Shown here: piece by piece, positions 15,461-22,717 of the stretch
Layout of the letters: each line of letters starts with the position of its first letter
Numbering within the stretch: the stretch's first letter is position 1
From: Gemmatimonadota bacterium
GTDB taxonomy: Bacteria; Gemmatimonadota; Gemmatimonadetes; Gemmatimonadales; GWC2-71-9
Length of the DNA: 22,717 nt
Assembly: GCA_025361465.1 (NCBI GenBank)
Contig: JANYAG010000051.1
Span: 1 to 22,717 of the forward strand
Direction of reading: 5' to 3'
The notes under the pieces: generated by a model
What the model saw: the letters and a program-made list of their open reading frames with translations, nothing else
Told to the model about the DNA's origin: nothing
The model's database searches: none
Position numbers and translations under genes: made by a program

Positions 15461-17320
15461 TCACCGCTTCAGGTAGTCCGCAACCAGGGCCTGCAGCATG
15501 GCCTGTCCGGCCCGAACGTCCGCCGGGCCCGTCGTCCCCAAGGTGGCGATCGGCTGCCTCCCGATGTTGTCCCAGGCCACGGCTCCACCCGCCTGGTTGA
15601 CCCAGATGAAGCCGTCGCTGAAGGTGGCCCACGCCCACGACTTCGTCCCGGGAGCCAGGAGATCGCGACTCCAGCGATAGGCCGACCCATCGAGCCCCAT
15701 CTGGTCGAGCAGCGTCCGCGGCAGGTCGGTCTGGATGCCCAGCGTGGTGATCACCGTGTCGCGCACGGCGAGCGCGCCGCCAAGCCAGAGCATCGGGATC
15801 GAAAACGTCTGCCACTTCCGGCTCGGCTGCAGCGAGTCGAGCACCGGAACGCGGTGCCCGTGGTCCGCGAGGATGATGATCAGGGTGCTGTCCCACCACG
15901 ACTGTGTCCGGGCCTGCCGGATGAATTCCCCGATGCTGCGATCGGTGTAGGCGTGCGCGTTGAGGAAGCGGTGGCGCTCGTCGGTGCCCGGAATCACCGT
16001 CGCCATGGGCACGGTGAAGGGCTCGTGGCTGTCAAGCGTGAAGAGGGTCACGAAAAACGGCTTCGGCATCCGACCGATGTCGGCCAGCGCGCGACCGAGC
16101 ACGACATGATCGTCCGCGCCCCAGCTCGAGTGCCGATCGGCTGGCGCGAAGGCGTTCTTGGACACCAGCGAGTCGAAGCCTGACTGCAGGATGAACGACT
16201 TGAAGTTGGTGAACTCGGGATCCCCACCGTAATAGAAGGTGCTCCGGTAGCCTGCCTTGGCGAGGTCGTGCGGCAGCCCCGGCAGGGTGACGCTCTTGTG
16301 CGGATGCTGGATGATCTCTGTCGTGGGTTGGGCAGGGTAACCGGCAATCACGCCGGTCAACCCCTCGGGCGAGCGATCGCCGGTGGCGTAGAAGTGATCG
16401 AAGAGGACGCCCTGATGGCTGAGGGTGTCGATATTCGGCGTGGCCCCCGGCACTCCGCCGAGTCGCTCGACCACCTTGGCCGTGAAGCTCTCCCAGACGA
16501 TCACCATCACGTTCGGCCTGGAGATCCGGAGCAATCGGACGGACGGAATCGAGCCGCCGGCCAGCAGCGAGTCGGCAATCCGTGTGGCCTCGGCGGCGGG
16601 GAAGTACTGGTACGGGTTGTCGCGGCGGTAGGTCTGCCACCAGATGGAGTCGAGGAAGTTCCACGCCAGGTTGACGGCTGCCTGGTTGGCGAAGGCGTCG
16701 TGTGAGAAGTACACGGTGCTCTGCGTCATCGGCATGTCCTGAAAGCCACCCTTGCCGGGGTAGTACAGGAACCAGGTCAGGCCACCGAGCAGGGTAAATG
16801 ACGCGAGGTTGACCGGCAGCCGGCCAACCTGCCACTGGCGTATCCCCGGGCCGAACAGCCTGAGAAAGGAGACGACCGCAAGGGTCGCGAGCATCGCAAA
16901 CAGGATCGCGAGCAAGGCGACGGGAGATGACCCCGCGGAAGCGAGCATTTCGCGGGGGGTGTTCAGATAGCGAAGAATGGCGCCGTCGATCCGGAATCCC
17001 CACTCCCCGTACAGCTGGACATCGATCGCGGCGAGCAGCGAGATCACCACGATCATCACGACGGAATACCAGAGGATGACGCGCCCGGCACGTCTCGGGA
17101 GGAGGACCGAGACGGCCGTCAGGACAAAGACCAGCAGCGACACGATCGCGGCGGCCGACATGTCCATCCGGGCCCCGTGGAAGAAGGTCCCGGCGACGTT
17201 CGCGATCCCGATCCGTGCCGCTTCACGGTGGTTATAGCCGAGAAACAGCGCCCGGATGACGGCGAAGTACACCATCCACCACGCGAAGTACCCGACACAG
17301 AAGCGCAGCCGCTGGAGCAT
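15461..17320 (-). CDS. LTA-synthase-like sulfatase-fold membrane protein
   Basis: 619 residues. Five N-terminal membrane helices (~8-28, 54-77, 82-103, 133-155, 168-186) are followed by a large periplasmic domain of the alkaline phosphatase/sulfatase fold, the plan of LtaS, OpgB and phosphoethanolamine transferases. Motifs: RPNVMVIVWESFTAKVVERL (metal Glu), FDHFYATGDRSPEGLTGVIA with Ser in the RS/RT nucleophile position (Thr in LtaS), AGYPAQPTTE, LFTLDSHEPF and IIILADHGHRVPVLD (metal Asp/His). Such enzymes move a phospho-head group from a phospholipid to a glycan or lipid; lipoteichoic acid itself is not expected in a Gram-negative cell, so the acceptor is unknown. The reading frame stays open to 17710, but that part is the shadow of the divergent gene at 17415. 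ATG 17320 begins the first membrane helix; no Shine-Dalgarno, with a TACGGT box 6 nt upstream. Confidence 0.9.
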   Translation of the reverse strand: MLQRLRFCVGYFAWWMVYFAVIRALFLGYNHREAARIGIANVAGTFFHGARMDMSAAAIVSLLVFVLTAVSVLLPRRAGRVILWYSVVMIVVISLLAAIDVQLYGEWGFRIDGAILRYLNTPREMLASAGSSPVALLAILFAMLATLAVVSFLRLFGPGIRQWQVGRLPVNLASFTLLGGLTWFLYYPGKGGFQDMPMTQSTVYFSHDAFANQAAVNLAWNFLDSIWWQTYRRDNPYQYFPAAEATRIADSLLAGGSIPSVRLLRISRPNVMVIVWESFTAKVVERLGGVPGATPNIDTLSHQGVLFDHFYATGDRSPEGLTGVIAGYPAQPTTEIIQHPHKSVTLPGLPHDLAKAGYRSTFYYGGDPEFTNFKSFILQSGFDSLVSKNAFAPADRHSSWGADDHVVLGRALADIGRMPKPFFVTLFTLDSHEPFTVPMATVIPGTDERHRFLNAHAYTDRSIGEFIRQARTQSWWDSTLIIILADHGHRVPVLDSLQPSRKWQTFSIPMLWLGGALAVRDTVITTLGIQTDLPRTLLDQMGLDGSAYRWSRDLLAPGTKSWAWATFSDGFIWVNQAGGAVAWDNIGRQPIATLGTTGPADVRAGQAMLQALVADYLKR

Positions 17321-17326
17321 GCGCGA

Positions 17327-17332
17327 ACCGTA
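17327..17332 (-). promoter_or_regulatory. Candidate -10 box giving a leaderless start
   Basis: Minus-strand TACGGT matches the TAnnnT core and lies 6 nt from the ATG of the LtaS-like gene, the spacing at which transcription would begin at or next to the start codon. That would explain the missing Shine-Dalgarno. The -35 region (TTCTCC at 17-nt spacing) is poor, so this is a suggestion only. Confidence 0.3.
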
Positions 17333-17414
17333 AATGGAGCAGTGCGGATGGAGAAGGGTGGTATCTTCGATGGTCCCGGGTGTCCGGGCGTGACCTGCTG
17401 AGGGAGCATCATCC

Positions 17415-17726
17415 ATGTTCAACGGCGAACCACTGGCGGCGCTGGGTTGGCTGATCTGTGCGGTGGGGATCGGGATCTTCGGGATCGGGGTGTTTGCGCG
17501 GAAGTCCCGCGAACGCTCGGGCACCCGACGGGTGGCCGATGCCCTGAGCGGTGCGGTCTTCATCCTGCTGGGACTGACCGTGATCCTGAATGAGCCTGAC
17601 GACTCCCTGATCAAGGGCCTGGTGCTGGCAGCGGTGGCTGCGGGCCTTTCAAGCTGGTATCTCGGGCGGCACGCGCGGCGGATGGATCGCGCCGCCAGGG
17701 CGCGATCCAAGCTGCCGCACGCCTAG
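17415..17726 (+). CDS. Small integral membrane protein, 103 aa
   Basis: The ATG at 17415 follows GAGGGAG (17400-17406) at 8 nt, a strong ribosome site. Three hydrophobic segments are visible: residues ~7-27 (LAALGWLICAVGIGIFGIGV), ~42-58 (ALSGAVFILLGLTVIL) and ~66-82 (IKGLVLAAVAAGLSSWYLG). The loop after the first segment is basic (RKSRERSGTRR) and the C-terminus strongly basic (RHARRMDRAARARSKL), placing both on the cytoplasmic side by the positive-inside rule for the loop and tail. No catalytic residues and no family recognised. It is divergent from the LtaS-like gene (94 nt between starts) and may share its control region. Its TAG stop overlaps the stop of the convergent M61 peptidase gene. 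Confidence 0.8.
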   Translation: MFNGEPLAALGWLICAVGIGIFGIGVFARKSRERSGTRRVADALSGAVFILLGLTVILNEPDDSLIKGLVLAAVAAGLSSWYLGRHARRMDRAARARSKLPHA

Positions 17727-19615
17727 TTCTTCTTCCCCCTCGGCGCGATGATCGCCGACAGCAGGTCGGGCGCTGCCGCGTCCCGCGCGAGATACGGATA
17801 CCGGTCGCCACCATGGTAATTCAGCGTGAAGGTGGCCGGCTTCGACCCGTTGGTCGCCTGCAGCTCCAGCGCAGTGGTCGCGGTCTTGCCCTGCTTCAGC
17901 GCCTCGTGGATCGCCGCTCTGGAGAATTTCACCCCATTGACCATGGTGACCTGCATCCCCGGGCCCAGTGGAGCCATTCCCCCGGGGGAGCCTGGAATGA
18001 CGTCGAGAATGGTGCCGGTTCCGGTCAGCAGCAACCCAACCGAATAGCGCAGATCGATGTTGCCTGAAACTGCCTCGGCCGCCCGGTTCATCGAGGTGGG
18101 CGATTCGCCGTACGCCAGCTTCCAGCCACCGCCTTCAATCCCTCCCAGGGGCGCCCGCGGGTTGATTGCCTGAATCCGGGCGGCAAAGAACGCCTTCCAG
18201 TCGTTCGGCGCGATCGCGTTGAGCGTGCTCACCACGTCGTCGAAGGTGTAGGACTTGACCGCCGGCTCGCCGCTCTTGCCGCCGTGGAACGCCTGGCAGA
18301 AATCATCCAGTGACTTGGCGCCCTTGGTCAATTGCCGAATGGTGATATCGGCCTCGAGCCAGATCAGGTCGCCTTCGTCGTAGTAATCGACGCTGCGTCG
18401 CCAGGCATCCCAGTCGGGCCGCGTGTAGTAGAGCAACTGCGCCTCATCGGCGACGTCCTGCAGTGGCCGCCACGTGCGGCCCGGCTGGTTGTCGAGCCGG
18501 GCGGCCAGGGCCGCCTGGTCTTCGCGAAACTCCGCCGGCGTGAGCAATCCGGATCGCGCCGCGAGGATCTTGCCGAGGTACTGCGTCAGGCCCTCGTAGA
18601 CCCAGAGCAGGTCGCCCTGCATCGGCGTGGAGAAGTCTCCGGTGGCAAGCCCGGCCGGACGACGATACTTGCCATTCCAGGAATGCACGAATTCGTGCGG
18701 CAGCAGGTCGGCGGAGAGGCGGATCAGGTTGCTGTCGATCAGCGTCCGCGCCGCCACCCTATCGTCGTTGGACTGGTGATGCTCCAGCCCGAAATGCGCC
18801 ACCTGGTCGCTCAGGGTATAGAGAAAGTCGAAGTGGGTAAAGTGGTGCGCGCCGAACAACGCTTCGGCTTCGGTCACCAGCGCTTTGTACGCAACGTCCT
18901 GTTTCGCGGGAATGGCGAGGTCGGCCTCGTCGTCCGCGACCAGATTGAGGACTGTCTTGACGCCAGACGGGCTCGAGAGGTCGATCTTGCGCGCGTGCAG
19001 CCCCGCCTGCACCGGCGCATCGACGAGCATCGTGAGTGACACCGGCGCAAAGTGGATTGTGTCGCCGGCAAGTTTGGAGGTCGTGAGGGCGGTGGCGTAC
19101 TTCCAGCCGGCGGGCAGGAGCAACGTCGGCGACATCTGGATGGCATCAGGCCGCGGTGCGCTCGGGTACATCAGGACCTGATTCCAGCTGAGCACCAGCA
19201 ACTCCGGTGACGACGATGCCCCGGAGGTGAACCCGGACGCTTCGGGTGGGAGCAGGAAGTCGAATGACACCTCGATGCTCGAAACACCGGTGGGCACGGT
19301 GACATGAATCGCATACATGTCGACCAGGTCACGGCGCCAAGCGAGGGTCTTCCCGCCCGCGCTGATCATGATGCCGGCGACGTCGATCACGGGTCCGGTG
19401 GGGCCATGCTCTCCGGGGATCCACTTGGGATACAGCAGCGTCAGTGGACCAGGCGCGACCGGGATGGCCTCGCGAGTGTGGAGGACTCGGCGGGGTACCG
19501 CCGTCGCATCCACCTCGATCGTGATGGCCTTGGATGACTGCGTGGCCGTCGGTGTGCACTGAGTGAGGAATACGCACAACGGCACCAGCAGGGACGATCT
19601 GGTCAGGCGAGACAT
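17723..19615 (-). CDS. M61 family metallopeptidase with PDZ domain
   Basis: 630 residues. M61 enzymes (glycyl aminopeptidase group) are zinc peptidases that trim N-terminal Gly/Ala peptides. The zinc motif is LLPHEFVHSWNGKYRRP near residue 305 (HExxH), with the downstream Glu in WVYEGLTQYLG, both complete. The N-terminal beta domain has LTLLYPKWIPGEHGPTGPV, typical of the family. A PDZ domain lies at ~530-600 (GTILDVIPGSPGGMAPLGPG, then VNGVKFSRAAI). The leader MSRLTRSSLLVPLCVFLTQC ends in a Cys, so lipoprotein anchoring is possible, but Gln before the Cys is not the usual Gly/Ala/Ser. ATG 19615 has GGAG upstream; the frame to 19708 is unlikely. It follows the GlpD-like gene by 25 nt in the same direction, so they probably share an mRNA. 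It acts in the periplasm. Confidence 0.93.
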   Translation of the reverse strand: MSRLTRSSLLVPLCVFLTQCTPTATQSSKAITIEVDATAVPRRVLHTREAIPVAPGPLTLLYPKWIPGEHGPTGPVIDVAGIMISAGGKTLAWRRDLVDMYAIHVTVPTGVSSIEVSFDFLLPPEASGFTSGASSSPELLVLSWNQVLMYPSAPRPDAIQMSPTLLLPAGWKYATALTTSKLAGDTIHFAPVSLTMLVDAPVQAGLHARKIDLSSPSGVKTVLNLVADDEADLAIPAKQDVAYKALVTEAEALFGAHHFTHFDFLYTLSDQVAHFGLEHHQSNDDRVAARTLIDSNLIRLSADLLPHEFVHSWNGKYRRPAGLATGDFSTPMQGDLLWVYEGLTQYLGKILAARSGLLTPAEFREDQAALAARLDNQPGRTWRPLQDVADEAQLLYYTRPDWDAWRRSVDYYDEGDLIWLEADITIRQLTKGAKSLDDFCQAFHGGKSGEPAVKSYTFDDVVSTLNAIAPNDWKAFFAARIQAINPRAPLGGIEGGGWKLAYGESPTSMNRAAEAVSGNIDLRYSVGLLLTGTGTILDVIPGSPGGMAPLGPGMQVTMVNGVKFSRAAIHEALKQGKTATTALELQATNGSKPATFTLNYHGGDRYPYLARDAAAPDLLSAIIAPRGKKN

Positions 19616-19640
19616 GATGGCTCCGAGTGGTCGGGATCCT

Positions 19641-20792
19641 TCAAGGAAGCGGCAGGTCGGCCGTCCGGCAAGGCGGCAGGGACTGTTGGAGGATCCCGCC
19701 CAGCCCATCGACGGTCTCCTCGGCCATCTTGCGGTAGGTCGTCAGTTTCCCGCCAGCGACCGTGAGGACGCGGCCTTCCTGATGGAGGTGATGTTCCCGA
19801 GTCCGACCGCTCGTGGCACCCTGCTGCCGGAGCAGCGGCCGCAGGCCGGCCCAGCGTCCGGTGATATCGCCTTCGACCAGGTCGAGCGCGGGAAAGAGAT
19901 GGCGCACGGCGCGCATGAGGTAAGCCACATCGGCGTCGCCGACGGTGAGATGGTCGGGTGACTCGGTGGTCTCGGTGTCGGTCGTGCCCACCAGGACGCG
20001 GCCGTGTTCGGGCTCGGGGACGCAGAACATCACCCGGGCGTCATCGGGGTGCCGCAAGGCAACGGCATGCCGCAATGGGAAGCGCTCGCCGGAGAACGTC
20101 ACGTGGATTCCCTTGGTGCCACTCACCAAGCCGAGTGACGGAAGGCCGATCTCGCGGCGCACCGCGTCAGTCCAGGGACCAAGTGCCAGCACCAGGGATC
20201 TCGAGGAGATCACCTTGCCACCAGGGAGGAGGGCGCTGACGCCTTCCGAATGAACATGGACCTGCGCGTGCGTGTGCTCACAGACCCGCGCTCCCGCCGC
20301 CTTCGCTGCCTCGATGTTGCTGCGCACCAAGCCGATGTCGTCGCCGCGAGCGTCCTGGTAGAGCGCGCCACCCAGCAGCGGCGCCCCGCCGAGCAGCGGT
20401 TCGTGCGTCACCAAGCCATCGTGGGTGAGCGGATGATGCGGTCCGAGTCCATGCCCGCTTGCCAGCAGGCGGTAGAGGAGGACCCCGACGCCGACGCGCG
20501 CCCACTGCCAGTACTCCCTGGCGTCGAGAACGAAGAGAAACGGCGCGGGTCGCACCAGGTGCGGTGCGATGCGGAGCAGGATCGCCCGCTCAGCCAGTGC
20601 CTCGTGCACCAGGTGAATGTCACCCATCTCGAGGTAGCGGATCCCGCCGTGGATCAGGCGCGAGGAGCGGCTGCTGGTGCCCCACCCCACCGTCCGCTTC
20701 TCCAGCAAGGTGACCGACAGCCCCCGGAGCGCCGCATCACGCGCGATGCCGGCACCGACAATACCGCCGCCGAGAATGAGCACGTCCTGCAT
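19641..20792 (-). CDS. glpD: GlpD-type FAD glycerol-3-phosphate dehydrogenase, short form
   Basis: Oxidises sn-glycerol 3-phosphate to dihydroxyacetone phosphate and passes electrons to quinone at the inner membrane. The FAD-binding start is VLILGGGIVGAGIARDAALR, followed by LLEKRTVGWGTSSRSSRLIH and GGIRYLEMGDIHLVHEALAE, closely GlpD-like. Further family stretches are GTKGIHVTF, PEHGRVLVGTTDTE and VLTVAGGKLTTYRKMAEETV. At 383 residues it ends about 15 residues after that last motif. Standard GlpD proteins are about 500 residues because they carry a further helical DAO_C domain, which is absent here and not encoded downstream. The ATG at 20792 is preceded by GAGG and begins directly with the Rossmann strand; ATG 20828 is an alternative adding 12 residues with rarer codons. 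Enzyme class is secure; full GlpD activity is less so. First gene of a probable pair with the M61 peptidase. Confidence 0.88.
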   Translation of the reverse strand: MQDVLILGGGIVGAGIARDAALRGLSVTLLEKRTVGWGTSSRSSRLIHGGIRYLEMGDIHLVHEALAERAILLRIAPHLVRPAPFLFVLDAREYWQWARVGVGVLLYRLLASGHGLGPHHPLTHDGLVTHEPLLGGAPLLGGALYQDARGDDIGLVRSNIEAAKAAGARVCEHTHAQVHVHSEGVSALLPGGKVISSRSLVLALGPWTDAVRREIGLPSLGLVSGTKGIHVTFSGERFPLRHAVALRHPDDARVMFCVPEPEHGRVLVGTTDTETTESPDHLTVGDADVAYLMRAVRHLFPALDLVEGDITGRWAGLRPLLRQQGATSGRTREHHLHQEGRVLTVAGGKLTTYRKMAEETVDGLGGILQQSLPPCRTADLPLP

Positions 20793-20913
20793 CCGTCGCC
20801 TCGCTGACGATGTGCCGTCGTCCAACATGAACGGGGACTTTCCAACTCTGAATTGCTCGCCTCCTGAAGTCTACCGCTGGTCTGGCCCGTTGTGACGGGA
20901 ATACCATGCCGCT

Positions 20914-21417
20914 TTGGGGCTACATTGTGGCACCTCGGCGTGGAGTAAGGATGTCAAGCACGCCCGAAGGGTAGCGATCAAGGTGTTCCACCCCGAACTC
21001 GCCGCCACATTGGGATCCGAGCGCTTTCTCCGTGAGATTGCGATCACCGCGCAACTCGACCATCCCAACATCCTGCCGCTCCTCGACAGTGGCCAGGCTG
21101 GCGACCTCCTCTACTATGTCATGCCGTTCGTCGACGGCGAATCACTCCGCGATCGATTGAGCCGGGAGAAGCAGCTGCCGCTCGACGATGCCCTGCAGAT
21201 CACCCGCGAAGTGGCCGATGCACTCAGCCACGCCCACGGCCAACACGTCATCCACCGGGACATCAAGCCAGAAAACATCCTGCTGGCGGGTGGGCACGCC
21301 CGGGTGGCAGACTTCGGGATCGCCCGGGCCATCAACTCCGCCGGCAGATTCTTGCCGAGAGTGCCGCACCGAACGCCGAGGCCTATCGATTCTATCTCCA
21401 GGGACGGACCTACTTGA
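20914..21417 (+). pseudogene. Ser/Thr protein kinase remnant, N-lobe to DFG
   Basis: The 5' piece of a broken PknB-type kinase gene. Intact are the ATP lysine in RRVAIKVFHPELAATLG, the alpha-C region ERFLREIAITAQLDHPNILP, the hinge YYVMPFVDGESLRDRL, the catalytic loop VIHRDIKPENILL and RVADFGIARAI. Kinase similarity stops near 21341, just after DFG. The activation segment, APE motif and rest of the C-lobe are missing, and the last ~25 codons are out of frame with the sequence that follows. At the N-terminus the Gly-rich loop is not recognisable (LGLHCGTSAWSKDVKH); another frame reads GATLWHLGVE there, hinting at a further small indel near 20945. A TTG start is assumed. It should not make an active kinase. 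Confidence 0.8.
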
Positions 21418-22469
21418 CTCGGCCAGGCGTGAAACGACCGAACGTGGAGAGCGCCCAGCAGCTGTTCGAGCGGGCGCTGGCACTCGACCCGGGGTTCGCC
21501 GAGGCACACGCAGCGCTCTCGGAAGTCCACGGTCGCATGTACTGGTGGCGCTACGATCCTTCGCCGGCACGGGTTGAGCACCAGCAGAAGGAGGCGGAGG
21601 CAGCCATGCGACTCGGACCGGACCTGCCGCAGTCCCATGCCGCCATGGGCCTGGTGCACTATTGGGGTCACCGCGACTATCAACGGGCGATCGCGGAGTT
21701 CCGGATTGCGCTGAAGGGAATGCCAAGTGATGCCCAGCTCTGGGGATGGATCACCAGCGTGAATCTCCGGTGGGGGAAGTGGGACGAGGCTTTGGCCACC
21801 TTCGAGAAGGCGGTGCAATTCGATCCGCGCAACGCGAACCTGTTCAGCATTCAGGGCGTCACGTCCTACGCGATTGCGGGCCGCTTCCCCGAGGCACTGC
21901 GGAATGCTGATCGGGCCCTGCGACTCGCGCCAGACCTGTTCGGTGCCGCGGCGAGCCGGGGATGGATCTATGCGAGCTGGCAGGGTCAGCTGGACACGAT
22001 TCGAGCAGTGCTGGGCCGACTGTCTCCCAACGCTGAACTGGGCCCCAACGGGACGATGGCCTCGCAGAAACTCCGCCTCTTCCACTGGGAACGCCAACCG
22101 GACAGCATGCTTGGCCTGCTCAGGTCATCGCGAACCACCGTCTACGAGGGACAGGGATTCTTCCAGCCAGCATCCCTATACGCCGCGTCGGCCCATCAAC
22201 TCCGTGGTGAAGGGGTCGCCGCGCCGAAGCGCTTCGCGAAGCCGGCTGGCTGCGGCAATCCACAGCGTACCGTGAGGACGCGGTGGCCCGACCCCAAGTC
22301 GCCGAGAATTCCGCCCGGATCCTGGCGCAAAGTGGGGAGCCCGATGCCGCCCTCGACGAACTCGAGCGCTTACTGTCCACACCCTCGTTTACGAGTGTCC
22401 ACACCCTCCGCCTTGATCCGGTGTGGGACCCGATCCGCGAGCAACCACGTTTCAAAGCCTTGCTGCTGA
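21414..22469 (+). pseudogene. TPR-domain remnant of the same kinase gene, frameshifted 3' end
   Basis: The middle piece of the broken kinase-TPR gene. In this frame sensible protein begins already at 21345 (QILAESAAPNAEAYRFYLQG), before the first available start. It continues with TPR-like units: VESAQQLFERALALDPGFAE, MRLGPDLPQSHAAMGLVHYW, WDEALATFEKAVQFDPRNAN, FPEALRNADRALRLAPDLFG. The A/G-A-L-P spacing is typical of TPRs that follow kinase domains in Gemmatimonadota-like proteins. After about 22210 (HQLRGEGVAAPKRF) the frame turns into Pro/Arg/Ser-rich nonsense while the original C-terminus continues in another frame. If translated alone it would give a TPR protein with a spurious tail. Confidence 0.78.
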
Positions 22470-22486
22470 AGTACGCCGGGCCGTGA
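22217..22486 (+). pseudogene. C-terminal end of the kinase-TPR remnant
   Basis: The 3' piece in a third relative frame, from 22217 to a TGA at 22484-22486. It reads RRAEALREAGWLRQSTAYRE, then ENSARILAQSGEPDAALDEL, then HTLRLDPVWDPIREQPRFKA and a short end LLLKYAGP. I associate this ending (LRLDPxWDPIRxxPRF) with the last repeat of kinase-TPR proteins. Joining it to the previous piece would need a frame change near 22210-22217. Compared with the usual repeat spacing about 30 residues seem missing, suggesting an out-of-frame deletion rather than a single-base slip. Confidence 0.7.
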
Positions 22487-22571
22487 GCCAATGGCCCGGC
22501 AGCGATACCAGTGGTACCGACACCAGCCCATACCTGCTAGCCTTGTACCCATCACTTTTCGGAGCTTGTTG

Positions 22572-22717
22572 ATGAGCATCACGACCCAGTCCGGTGCACG
22601 CTCGCTGCACCTCCTTGCCGCCGGCGCCATGCTGCTTGCGGCCACCATCCCCTTCACGGCGCCGCTGGCCGCCCAGGAGAAGGTCGACGTCGCCACCGTC
22701 GAGCGGATCAAGGCCGA
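22572..22717 (+). CDS. Secreted protein, possibly M28 peptidase, 3' end beyond window
   Basis: Only the first 48 codons are present. The ATG at 22572 has GGAG at 22561-22564, 7 nt upstream. Residues 1-35 are a signal peptide: polar/basic start, hydrophobic core LHLLAAGAMLLAATIPFTA, and a cleavage site ending PLAAQ, the same ending style as the TonB receptor. The mature start EKVDVATVERIKAE resembles the opening helix of secreted M28-family aminopeptidases of Gemmatimonadota (often VDxATxxRIRxEG), but no catalytic motif is inside the window. Exported, so periplasmic or beyond. The signal peptide is clear; the family is a guess. Confidence 0.6.
   Translation, partial: MSITTQSGARSLHLLAAGAMLLAATIPFTAPLAAQEKVDVATVERIKA

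Noticed and set aside
16032..17003. 323-codon minus frame inside the LtaS-like gene
   Set aside because: Shadow frame rich in Arg/Pro; membrane helices and sulfatase motifs lie in the other frame.
17321..17710. N-terminal extension of the LtaS-like frame
   Set aside because: It covers the divergent membrane-protein gene, is Arg/Pro/Thr-rich and precedes a proper membrane start at 17320.

Overview
The window is dense, high-GC bacterial DNA (about 65 % G+C by eye, estimated rather than computed) with GTG/TTG starts and short gaps. The content points to a Gram-negative heterotroph. It has a very large TonB-dependent receptor with a carboxypeptidase-regulatory-like N-terminus, signal peptides ending in Ala-Ala-Gln, an MsbA-type exporter, an O-antigen-ligase-type membrane protein and a Ser/Thr kinase-TPR relic. 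I read this combination as most like Gemmatimonadota. That is inference from gene style, since no rRNA or marker search was possible. I found no tRNA, rRNA, insertion sequence, integrase or CRISPR array.

Layout. 1-3151 (minus strand): an unrecognised protein gene, then NADP-isocitrate dehydrogenase (icd), a DUF3293 protein and a HEAT-like protein cut by the left edge; the HEAT-like gene is joined to DUF3293 by a GTGA start/stop overlap. 3229-4842 (+): a polytopic Wzy/WaaL-type protein. 4876-5745 (-): a two-domain sulfurtransferase. 5746-6150: a gene-free stretch. 6151-6336 (+): a tiny acidic protein, convergent with an ABC exporter (6352-8175, -); both stop codons lie inside one perfect hairpin. 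8392-8631 (+): a small coiled-coil protein. 8790-12596 (+): the 1268-residue TonB-dependent receptor. 12597-12739: heptad repeats in inverted orientation around a hairpin. 12740-14350 (-): an EF-P paralogue with an atypical loop tip and a degenerate HATPase-receiver protein.

14746-17320 (-): a secreted protein made of three helix-hairpin-helix units, downstream of an LtaS-like sulfatase-fold membrane enzyme. 17415-17726 (+): a small membrane protein whose stop codon overlaps the stop of an M61 peptidase (17723-19615, -). The peptidase follows a short GlpD-type oxidoreductase (19641-20792, -). 20914-22486 (+): a decayed kinase-TPR gene with two out-of-frame internal deletions. 22572-end (+): the start of a secreted protein, perhaps an M28 peptidase.

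The genes do not form one pathway. Recurring themes are envelope and surface functions (Wzy/WaaL-like, MsbA-like, LtaS-like, TonB receptor, M61) and central metabolism (icd, GlpD, sulfurtransferase). The least ordinary items are the heptad/hairpin element at 12607-12725, the post-barrel helical extension of the TonB receptor, the multiply broken kinase gene, and two proteins from standard families that lack signature residues (EF-P and the HATPase-receiver protein). I saw no convincing new defence or mobile system.
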